Assembly: GCA_947387485.1 (NCBI GenBank)
Contig: CANDNT010000004.1
Span: 62,001 to 126,000 of the forward strand
DNA length: 64,000 nt
Source of the DNA: Aquimarina rhabdastrellae
GTDB taxonomy: Bacteria > Bacteroidota > Bacteroidia > Flavobacteriales > Flavobacteriaceae
Direction of reading: 5' to 3'
The position numbers were made by a program, and so were the translations under genes. Within the stretch, counting starts at the first letter, position 1. Each line of letters begins with the position of its first letter. Below the pieces are notes generated by a model. It ran no database searches. It was given only the letters and a program-made list of their open reading frames with translations, and had not been told where the DNA came from. Of this stretch, positions 18,051 to 26,700 are shown piece by piece.

Positions 18051-18155
18051 AGTTGCCCTCGACAGGCTCGGGCTACTTAAATAACATTTATCAATCAGTC
18101 ATCGAGCTTGTCAAAGTGAAACACTACTCGGTCATCGAGCTTGTCGAGATGACTA
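18051..18155. repeat. cluster of three interspersed palindromic repeat copies
   Basis: Three related copies within about 100 bp. One is centred near 18063 (CTCGACAGGCTCGGGCT), one near 18106 (TCATCGAGCTTGTCAAAGTGA), and one intact copy at about 18133-18153 (arms TCATCGA / TCGAGATGA around GCTTG). The intact copy can fold as a stem with a GA bulge. It is clearly richer in G+C than the surroundings. Repeats of this sequence type are widely scattered in flavobacterial genomes, as I recall, and behave like REP elements. No RAYT transposase gene is in the window. They lie between the 192-aa and 205-aa genes. Confidence 0.7.
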
Positions 18156-18171
18156 ATATTTTAAACTACAA

Positions 18172-18789
18172 TTATCCCCATCCGTAATCAGTATCATCAT
18201 ATATAAATTCTTTCATCATTCGGATAAAAAGCCCTCCTACCCCAAAAGCAATGGTATCTTGTTCTGGAAAATCCTCACAATCTGCTACTGTCATACCGTG
18301 ATCTGCAATGATCATTACGGGTTCTCCTAATGCATTTTTTCTTTGATGATCCCAAATGCCCCAATTCTGACCCGCATCACAAAATCCTTGATGGCGCTCT
18401 TCGTCCCCTTCTAGTTCTTCCATCATAAATTCTGAATACGGTGCTTCTCCATCATAACCGTATAACTCTACATATTCTGGAATACCATCTCCAAACTTAA
18501 TGGTATTATGCATCCTAACAACTGTTTTATAGGATTCTGGTACTTGGAAAGGTGTCTCTTGAAAATCACCTTCATAAGCAGCTCCAAAGGTTATTGTAAC
18601 TACATCTTTATCATAATCTTCAAAGTGAACTTTTAACTCATCATCATAAGTCACATCTACTACTTTGCTTGCTAATTCGTTTAGTATTTCTAGACATTGA
18701 GGAGTGATTGCCCAAGCTTTAAAATGCTCAACAAAGGCATTTGTTAATGCTGTTCCTTGTAACGAAGCTATTTCTTTTGGTGTCATCAT
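18172..18789 (-). CDS. hypothetical acidic 205-aa protein
   Basis: A soluble, strongly acidic protein with no signal peptide. The N-terminal 40 residues are helical (TPKEIASLQGTALTNAFVEH). A beta-rich domain follows (VVTITFGAAYEGDFQETPF, then TIKFGDGIPEYVELYGYDG), then a Trp-containing segment (CDAGQNWGIWDHQRKNALG) and GEPVMIIADHGMTVADCEDF. The general build is like SMI1/KNR4- or SUKH-type cytosolic immunity proteins (strand-rich, with a nucleotide-less conserved Trp/Gly core), but I cannot confirm it. The second methionine is an equally good start. The codon use is a little richer in G+C than its neighbours. Confidence 0.6.
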   Translation of the reverse strand: MMTPKEIASLQGTALTNAFVEHFKAWAITPQCLEILNELASKVVDVTYDDELKVHFEDYDKDVVTITFGAAYEGDFQETPFQVPESYKTVVRMHNTIKFGDGIPEYVELYGYDGEAPYSEFMMEELEGDEERHQGFCDAGQNWGIWDHQRKNALGEPVMIIADHGMTVADCEDFPEQDTIAFGVGGLFIRMMKEFIYDDTDYGWG

Positions 18790-18893
18790 TAGTAATTTGA
18801 TCTAGGGTTGATATCTTACAAACTTCGTGTTTTATAATTCATTTTTATACCCTGTTTTCAGGGAAAAAGTTTAATGTTGTTAATAATTTTACA

Positions 18894-19416
18894 TTAACTA
18901 CTTTTTAGTTTTCTATGATTCTTAAGATTCAATATACCAATACTAAAATCTTTCAAATTGCCTACAAGTTTCAAATATTGATTAGGTGTTTTATTTATAA
19001 TCGTTTCTAGTTTTTTTATAATCGTATTAACATTCTCTTCGTTTATTTCTCTAACATTGATTTTTTCTATTATTTGTATATGAGGATCTAAACAAGGAAT
19101 ACCTTTTACAAATAATCTATATACATAACCTATTTCTATCATTTGAGAACTTTTTAGATACCCTTTTTTTCCTATAATATTTTTATAGGGTTCTACTTGC
19201 AATAGAAAATCTATACTTCCAGTCCCTTCTTTATATCCTTTTTCATATTCAACTTGTTTTTCAATTCTAGTTTTTTCAAGAATTAAATTTCTCTCCCTTT
19301 CAAACTCTATTTTTTGCTTATAAATTGATTTATTTTTTTTTTCGTCCATATTCTAAAAGTATAACCAACCAAATAATTGATGTGATAATTATCGTAATTA
19401 GTATTTCAATAATCAT
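18894..19416 (-). CDS. membrane-anchored coiled-coil protein encoded in two frames across an A10 tract
   Basis: The downstream frame (ATG ending at 19349) gives a 151-aa soluble protein with a charged coiled-coil start (KNKSIYKQKIEFERERNLIL) and a small alpha/beta C-domain (GYVYRLFVKGIPCLDPHI). The upstream frame (19330-19416) gives a 28-aa peptide, MIIEILITIIITSIIWLVIL followed by LEYGRKKK. That is a single membrane helix with a basic stop-transfer end. The two frames overlap at an A10 run (T10 at 19333-19342 on the plus strand). One A fewer fuses them into a classic anchor plus coiled-coil protein of about 173 aa. Either slippage makes both forms, or one base is missing or extra. If neither holds, there are two overlapping genes. 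No family recognised. Confidence 0.55.
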
Positions 19417-19570
19417 TTTTTGTTTTTTAACAATTCAAAATTAATATGTTAACTTTAAATCTAATCATTATTTCATAAACTCCATAAGTATTATTATTTA
19501 TTCACGGTAACTTTATTTTCTATTCAGAATTTTCGGAAGATTTATTGAGAAATCAACCTCTATAAATCAA

Positions 19571-19598
19571 AAAACAGAAGCCAAATGACTTCTGTTTT
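19571..19598 (-). terminator. Rho-independent terminator of ppc
   Basis: On the minus strand, 10-bp arms AAAACAGAAG / CTTCTGTTTT with an 8-nt loop are followed by further T residues. It lies 29 bp past the ppc stop codon. Confidence 0.85.
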
Positions 19599-19626
19599 AA
19601 CAACGCTTATGATTCGAAATAACTCA

Positions 19627-22212
19627 TTAAGCCGAGTTTCTACTGGCATTAATATTACCAAATAGCGATCGTGTTACGATCTTTTCGAAAGTTTGTATTT
19701 GCTCTGGATCAGCATCTTCTTGTTTTTCTAATTCTTGCACTGCTTTTAGTGCATATTGTTGTATCGTTAATAAAGGTAATACAATGGCTTCTCTAATATC
19801 AATTGAGGCTTTACCCGAGGGTTGATTTTCCATCAAAGCTGAATAGCCTGTTAGTTTTAATAAGAGTCTTGTCGTGATTTGATATTCTTCATAGATGATC
19901 TTCCAGAAAGCACCAAATTCTTCGTCCTCTTGCATATATTTGGTTAAATCAAAGAACGATTTTGATAGAGACATCATACTGTTTTCTATCAGCGTTTTAA
20001 AGAAACTTGACTCTCTATATAACTGCTGAACTTTATCAAATTGATTAGTATCTTCATAGTGTTTTAAAGCTGTTCCTACCCCAAAGAATCCTGGTACGTT
20101 TTGCTTTAACTGGCTCCAAGATCCTACGAAAGGTATGGCTCTAAGATCACTAAAAATCAATTCTTTTGAAGTACTTCGTTTAGAAGGTCTACTTCCTATA
20201 TTCGTTTTGGCATAGTACTTTAGAGTACTCATCTTTTCTAAATACGCTAAAAACTTAGGATGCTTCTTAAAATCAGAATACGTAGTATAACTAATAGTTG
20301 CCAACTCATTCATAGTTGCCACATTTTCGGCTTGCATCTTGTTCGTTGTATTATTTAGCTTATTAGCAATACCAGAACTGATCAATTGTTCTAAGTTATA
20401 TTGTGACGAATCCAAAGTTCCAAAATTAGAACTAATGGTTTGCCCTTGAATCGTTAATTGTACTTCTTTATCTTCGATATCTGGCCCTAGTGAGGCATAG
20501 AATTGATGTGTCTTTCCTCCTCCACGTGCAGGTGGTCCTCCTCTACCATCAAAAAAGATAACTGTGATTCCGTATTTTCTAGACATTGCTGTTAAAGCTT
20601 CTTTGGCTTTAAATATTGACCAATTCGCCATTAAATAACCACCATCTTTAGTTCCGTCACTAAATCCTAGCATGATGGTTTGTTTATTCCCTCTAGCTTC
20701 AAGATGTTTTCTGTATACAGGATTAGTATACAATTCCTCCATGACTGCTGGTGCATTTTCTAAATCTGTAATGGTTTCGAATAACGGCCCTATATCAACA
20801 GTCAATTCTTCTTCAAATGCAACTAGTTTTAACATGGCATATAGTTGCATCACATTTAATGAAGTTTGATTGTTACTAATGATGTATCGATTCGCAGCTT
20901 TTTCTCCATTCTTTTCTTGAATAGTTTTAATGGCTTGAATGGTTTTAAGTGTTTTAACCGTCATCTCATCATCAAACATAGCAAAGTCTATCGTTCCTTT
21001 GATTTCGGATAACAACTTCACTTGATTAGCTTCATCAAGTTCGTGGTAATTTGCAGGAAAAATAGAACTCTTTTGTTCGAGTAAACGATCTACAATATCT
21101 GTAAATACACCATGATGTTGTCTGCTGTCTTGTCTGATATCCAAAGTAGCAAAATGCAATCCAAACAACGTCATTTTATTGATCAAGCTATCAATTTCAT
21201 TAAGATATAATGACTGATGTTCTTCAATTAATAAACTTCTAATCTCAGTTAATTCTTGTTGTAAATACGATAAACTAATTTCTTCTGTGGCTACTCCTAA
21301 TACATTGCTATACAACAAACGTTCTAAGGCAATGATACGATCTTCGATACCTACAAAAGTTAGCTTACGTTTTAGTCCTCTTACATCCTTGTAATAATTT
21401 TTAATGATAGCTTCTCTAAGTTTCTGAGCTACTTTCAATGTAGTTTCTGGAGTTACAAAAGGATTTCCATCTCGATCTCCTCCTGGCCAAAATCCTATAT
21501 TGATAATATCATTACATAGTGTTTCTCCTTCTTCAAAGATATTTTGTTTGATATAATCGTATATATTTCCAAAAGAAGTATAAAATACATTTTCTAAATA
21601 CCAAATAAGGCTAATCGCCTCGTCATAAGGTGTTGGCTTTTCTTGTCTAAAAAACGGTGTTTTTCCTAACTGAGCTAGCAACTCTGTAATCCGTTGTATA
21701 TCATTAATCTTAATAGCTTCTGCTAAATCTGTAATGATCCCCAATACAGGTCCAGGGTAGAATTGTGTAGGATGTGCGGTTAAGACAATCCGTACTTTGA
21801 AATCTTCTAGGTATTGTTTTAAAGCTTCTAGTTGGTTAGCAGAAGTCGCGTATTCTTTTAGATTTCTTAAAGTACCAATTCCATCCATATTATTGATAAT
21901 AGGAAAAGCAGCATCTTCTACTGCATCAAAAAGTACTACCTGACGCTCGATGTATTGTATAAATCTAAATAATAGATTGATCTGACTTTTCGCGTCACGT
22001 CTGGCTTGGTATTTTTCAAAAAAGGTTTTTACGATGGTGGTTGGGTCATCTCCTTTTTCATAACCTTTTTTACAGGTTTCATGAAACAGAGGTAGCAATA
22101 CTCCTGTTTTAGTAATACTGTCAAAGGGCAATGTCATGAATATACTATTGTATAATTTATACTTCGCCTCGACATTATCTTTGAACCGATTTATTTTAGG
22201 CAATTTTGACAT
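19627..22212 (-). CDS. ppc: phosphoenolpyruvate carboxylase
   Basis: Carboxylates PEP with bicarbonate to oxaloacetate, replenishing the TCA cycle. At 861 aa it is close to the usual bacterial length (about 880). The catalytic-His segment is RIVLTAHPTQFYPG, with His147. The residue after HPT is Gln where most bacterial enzymes have Glu. The PEP- and Mg-binding core is conserved: WPGGDRDGNP, GFSDGTKDGGYLMANW, FFDGRGGPPARGGG and the C-terminal RSLFGNINASRN. It follows gltB and gltD on the same strand with a 93-bp gap that carries its own candidate regulatory motif. It is therefore either the distal gene of the nitrogen operon or separately promoted. Linking ppc to glutamate synthase couples carbon-skeleton supply to ammonium assimilation. 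Confidence 0.97.
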   Translation of the reverse strand: MSKLPKINRFKDNVEAKYKLYNSIFMTLPFDSITKTGVLLPLFHETCKKGYEKGDDPTTIVKTFFEKYQARRDAKSQINLLFRFIQYIERQVVLFDAVEDAAFPIINNMDGIGTLRNLKEYATSANQLEALKQYLEDFKVRIVLTAHPTQFYPGPVLGIITDLAEAIKINDIQRITELLAQLGKTPFFRQEKPTPYDEAISLIWYLENVFYTSFGNIYDYIKQNIFEEGETLCNDIINIGFWPGGDRDGNPFVTPETTLKVAQKLREAIIKNYYKDVRGLKRKLTFVGIEDRIIALERLLYSNVLGVATEEISLSYLQQELTEIRSLLIEEHQSLYLNEIDSLINKMTLFGLHFATLDIRQDSRQHHGVFTDIVDRLLEQKSSIFPANYHELDEANQVKLLSEIKGTIDFAMFDDEMTVKTLKTIQAIKTIQEKNGEKAANRYIISNNQTSLNVMQLYAMLKLVAFEEELTVDIGPLFETITDLENAPAVMEELYTNPVYRKHLEARGNKQTIMLGFSDGTKDGGYLMANWSIFKAKEALTAMSRKYGITVIFFDGRGGPPARGGGKTHQFYASLGPDIEDKEVQLTIQGQTISSNFGTLDSSQYNLEQLISSGIANKLNNTTNKMQAENVATMNELATISYTTYSDFKKHPKFLAYLEKMSTLKYYAKTNIGSRPSKRSTSKELIFSDLRAIPFVGSWSQLKQNVPGFFGVGTALKHYEDTNQFDKVQQLYRESSFFKTLIENSMMSLSKSFFDLTKYMQEDEEFGAFWKIIYEEYQITTRLLLKLTGYSALMENQPSGKASIDIREAIVLPLLTIQQYALKAVQELEKQEDADPEQIQTFEKIVTRSLFGNINASRNSA

Positions 22213-22278
22213 TTCTCATAATTTTGTAGTGAAAATTAACAAACGAACGGCAGGAATTTGCATAAAACTGTCTTTTTT

Positions 22279-22292
22279 TTTACGAAAACGTT
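22279..22292. promoter_or_regulatory. 14-bp motif upstream of ppc, repeated upstream of glnK
   Basis: The sequence TTTACGAAAACGTT contains ACG and CGT half-sites spaced by AAAA. The identical 14-mer occurs upstream of glnK. Here it lies 67 bp before the ppc start codon. Two identical copies at the heads of functionally linked genes suggest a common regulator. Confidence 0.4.
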
Positions 22293-22305
22293 ATAATACA
22301 ATAGT

Positions 22306-23763
22306 TTATGCTGCAGGAATATCTCCTTTTCCTTTAGACTGTAGATAAGAGTTATGCATCAGGTAGTTATCTACCGATTTTGCAGCTTCTCTTCCTTCGG
22401 ATATTGCCCACACGATCAAGGATTGCCCTCTGCGCATATCTCCAGCTGTAAATACATGTGGTACGTTGGTCTGATACTTTGTTGCCTTATAATTCCCTCT
22501 AGCATCTAGATTCACACCCAACTGTTCGCTTAGTGTTGTTTCTGGACCTGTAAATCCAAGTGCTAGTAATACTAATTCGCATGCCCAAATCTTTTCTGAC
22601 CCTTCTTTTTCTATCAATTGTGGTCGTTTGTTAGGTTGTATTTCCCAACTTACTTCCACCGTTTTTAAAGCTGTAAGCTTACCTTCATTATCTGTGATGA
22701 ATTCTTTGGTACTAATGAGCCAATTACGATCACAACCTTCTTCATGTGAGGTACTAGTCTTTAATTGTAAAGGCCAATACGGCCATGGAGTTTGTACACT
22801 TCTTCCTACGGGTGGTTTGGGCATAATCTCAAAATTAGTGACAGATTTAGCACCTTGACGATTGGATGTTCCTATACAATCTGATCCAGTATCTCCACCA
22901 CCTATAACAATCACGTTTTTATCTTTTGCAGAAATAAATTCTTCTGTAATTTCTTTCTGAAAAACTTTTTTGGTTTGCTGTGTCAAGAAATCCATAGCTT
23001 GATGTATACCTTGAGCATCAATTCCTTTAATTGGTAAACTTCTACGTTTGGTAGCACCTCCACAAAGTACTATGGCATCAAAATAACTCAAGTTTTGTAT
23101 GTCATAATTAACACCTACATTGACATTGGTCTTAAAGATAATCCCTTCTTTAACTAAAACTTCAATTCTGCGATCGATGATTTCTTTTTCTAGCTTAAAA
23201 TTAGGAATACCATAACGCAGTAAACCGCCTAATTCGTCATCTCGCTCAAAAACGGTAACTGTATGTCCTGCTCTATTGAGTTGTTGTGCAGCAGCTAATC
23301 CTGCTGGTCCTGATCCAATAACAGCTATAGTTTTTCCGGTACGTTGCGTAGGTGGTTTCGGTTGAATCCATCCATTGGCAAAGGCTCTTTCTACAATATT
23401 CTTTTCTATATTTTCTATGGCAACAGGATCGTTATTAATGCCTAAAACACATGATTTCTCGCAAGGTGCAGGACATAGTCTCCCTGTAAATTCAGGGAAA
23501 TTATTGGTACTATGTAATAACTCTGATGCTTTTTGCCATTCTCCTTTATATACCATATCATTAAAATCTGGAATCAAATTTCCTAAAGGGCAACCACTAT
23601 GGCAAAATGGAATACCACATTCCATACATCTAGCACCTTGCTTTTTAATAGCTGATTCTTCTAGTGGTATTGTAAATTCTTTGTAATGTGTTATTCTTTC
23701 GCTAACAGCATGGGTTGTTTCATTCTGTCTGCTGATTGATTTAAAAGCTCCTGTCTTTCCCAT
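22306..23763 (-). CDS. gltD: glutamate synthase small (beta) subunit
   Basis: The NADPH-oxidising flavoprotein subunit of glutamate synthase, which passes electrons to GltB for reductive transfer of the glutamine amide to 2-oxoglutarate. At 485 aa it has the expected length. The N-terminal cysteine sets for 4Fe-4S clusters are CMECGIPFCHSGCPLGN and CPAPCEKSC. The FAD-binding motif is VIGSGPAGLAAAQQLNRAGH, with GGLLRYGIPNFKLEK. The NADPH-binding motif is VIGGGDTGSDCIG. The C-terminus has HVFTAGDMRRGQSLIVWAIS. The gene starts 3 bp after the gltB stop, so translation is probably coupled. Confidence 0.97.
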   Translation of the reverse strand: MGKTGAFKSISRQNETTHAVSERITHYKEFTIPLEESAIKKQGARCMECGIPFCHSGCPLGNLIPDFNDMVYKGEWQKASELLHSTNNFPEFTGRLCPAPCEKSCVLGINNDPVAIENIEKNIVERAFANGWIQPKPPTQRTGKTIAVIGSGPAGLAAAQQLNRAGHTVTVFERDDELGGLLRYGIPNFKLEKEIIDRRIEVLVKEGIIFKTNVNVGVNYDIQNLSYFDAIVLCGGATKRRSLPIKGIDAQGIHQAMDFLTQQTKKVFQKEITEEFISAKDKNVIVIGGGDTGSDCIGTSNRQGAKSVTNFEIMPKPPVGRSVQTPWPYWPLQLKTSTSHEEGCDRNWLISTKEFITDNEGKLTALKTVEVSWEIQPNKRPQLIEKEGSEKIWACELVLLALGFTGPETTLSEQLGVNLDARGNYKATKYQTNVPHVFTAGDMRRGQSLIVWAISEGREAAKSVDNYLMHNSYLQSKGKGDIPAA

Positions 23764-23766
23764 AAT

Positions 23767-26700
23767 TTATGCTGATATTTTTTTTAAAACTGTTGATGTT
23801 TCAGAGATGCGTTGTAATGCTTTTTTATAATCTTTAGGAAATACCTTGATAAAATGCTCTTTTACAGTATCCCAATTTTCCAAGTAGGCTTTCGCCAAAG
23901 TACTTTTCGTATGATCGTAATGCGCTTGAATATGATCTTTTAGCCTTTTAAAATCTTTTTCTTGTAGTGGTTCCAAATCTACCATAGCCGTATTACAGCG
24001 TTGCTCAGCAAAAGTTTGATCTTTATCATACACATAAGCAATACCTCCACTCATACCGGCAGCAAAATTTCGACCCGTTGCTCCCAAAATAACAACTTCG
24101 CCTCCAGTCATATATTCGCATCCATGATCGCCAACGCCTTCTACTACCGTGATCACTCCTGAATTACGCACAGCAAAACGCTCTCCTGCAATTCCGTTGA
24201 TATACGCTTTGCCACTTGTAGCTCCATAAAAGCTCACGTTACCTGTAATGATATTTTCTGCTGCATTAAAGGTTGCTGTTTCAGGCTTTTTAACCACAAG
24301 CGTTGCTCCAGAAAGTCCTTTTCCTAAATAATCATTGGTTTCTCCTTCTACTATCATTTTAAGTCCTTTGGCTGCAAAGGCTCCAAAACTTTGTCCCGCA
24401 GATCCTGTAAAACGCAATGTAAGTGTATCCTCAATCAATCCTTTATCTCCATAACGTTTAGAAATTTCATGACTGGTCATAGCTCCTACAGTACGATCTG
24501 TATTCTGTATGTTATATTGGAGTTCCATTGTTTTTTGATTGACAATAGCTGCTTTAGCATCACTTATAATCTGTACGTCTAGTACCTGTTCTAGATGATG
24601 GTCTTGCTTCTCGGTATTGTAATGTACCGCAGTCGATGTTTGCTGTGGTTGGTATAAAATTGCCGATACATCTACACCTTTTGCTTTATAATGTTTAATG
24701 GCTTTATTAAGGTTAAGTTTTTGACTTTGTCCGATCATTTCGTTTAAAGTTCTAAATCCTAATTGTGCCATGATCTGTCTTAATTCCTCGGCTACGAAAT
24801 ACATAAAATTGATGACGTGCTCTGGAGTTCCTTTGAAGTTTTTACGCAATTCTGGATCCTGAGTTGCAATTCCTACTGGGCACGTATTAAGGTGACAGGC
24901 ACGCATCATAATACAACCCGAAGCTACCAGTGGCGCTGTAGCAAACCCAAACTCTTCTGCTCCTAATAAAGCTGCAATGGCTACATCTCTCCCTGTTTTG
25001 AGTTGTCCGTCACATTCTAAAACCACACGGTTTCTTAATCCATTTAAAACTAAGGTTTGTTGTGCTTCCGCCAAACCTAATTCCCATGGTAATCCTGCAT
25101 GCTTTAATGAAGTTAAAGGCGAAGCTCCCGTACCTCCGTCAAATCCAGAAATTAAAATAACATCTGCTTTCGCTTTAGCTACTCCCGCAGCAATCGTTCC
25201 TACACCAACTTTGGATACTAATTTTACATTGATTCTAGCTTCTTGATTCGCATTTTTAAGATCAAAGATTAATTGTGCCAAATCCTCTATCGAATAAATA
25301 TCGTGATGCGGCGGTGGCGAAATCAACCCAACATATGGAGTAGAGTTTCGTACTTCGGCAATCCAAGGCAATACTTTTTCTCCTGGTAAATGTCCTCCTT
25401 CTCCAGGTTTAGCGCCTTGAGCCATTTTAATCTGAATTTCTTCAGCATTAGCTAGATAATGACTGGATACTCCAAATCGACCTGAAGCTACTTGTTTGAT
25501 TTTACTGTTCTTGGAATCTCCATTAGTTTCTTTGACAAATCTATTTTTATCTTCGCCTCCTTCTCCCGAGTTACTTTTTGCTCCTATACGGTTCATGGCT
25601 ACAGCAAGATTTTCATGTGCTTCTTTACTTAATGAGCCATAGGACATAGCTCCAGTTTTGAAACGCTTCACTATTTCTGTCCACGGTTCTACTTCGTCAA
25701 TAGCAATAGGATCTAGGTTATTGAATTCAAAAAGTCCCCGCAATGTCATCAAGTTTTCGTTTTGCTGATTGACTTCTTTTGCATATACTTGATAAGCTTC
25801 ATGACTTTTGCTGCGAACTGCTTGTTGTAATTTGGCTACAGTAGTAGGATTAAACATATGCTTTTCTCCATTTCTACGCCAACGGAAATCTCCGCCTATG
25901 TCTAAACCTAAAACACTTTGGTAATTTTCTAAAGCAAAAGCTTTTTCAAATCGTTTTTGAATGTCCTTATCTAGAACTACCAATCCTATTCCGCCAATTC
26001 GCGATGGTGTATTAGGAAAATATTTATCTACAAATGTTTTCTTGAGTCCTAAGGCTTCAAAAATTTGTGATGCTCTATAAGAATGTAGTGTCGAAATTCC
26101 GATCTTATTCATGATCTTAAGAATTCCTTTTCCGATCGCTTTATTAAAATTTTCTACGGCTTCAGAAGCATCTATATCTTTAATAGCATTGGTTGCAACT
26201 TGTTCTCTGATGATTTCGTTTACCAAATATGGATTGATGGCACTTGCTCCATATCCAAATAAGGTTGCAAAATGATGTGGTTCTCTAGGTTCTGCTGTTT
26301 CTAGAACAATACCAAATTTGGATCTTTTCTGTCGTACATTCAAACTGTGGTGCACATAAGAACACGCTAATAATGTTGGTATCGGAGCTTGTTCTTTATT
26401 GACATTCCTATCGGATAGAATAATGATATTTGCACCACTATCTACTGCTTTTTCTACAGTATCTAAAATCGTATCCAAAGCTTTTTCTAAACCATTCACG
26501 CCTTGTGCAATAGGATATAGCATAGGAATTGAAACTGCTTTAAAATCAGGATGGTTTATATTTTTTATTTTGTCTAAATCCTTATTAGATATTACTGGAT
26601 TTTGTATGCTTAGTTTTTTTGCTTGCTCTGGGATGATATCAAATAAATTGCGATCCTGCCCAATAGCTAGACTAATGTCTGTAATCAATTCTTCTCTAAT

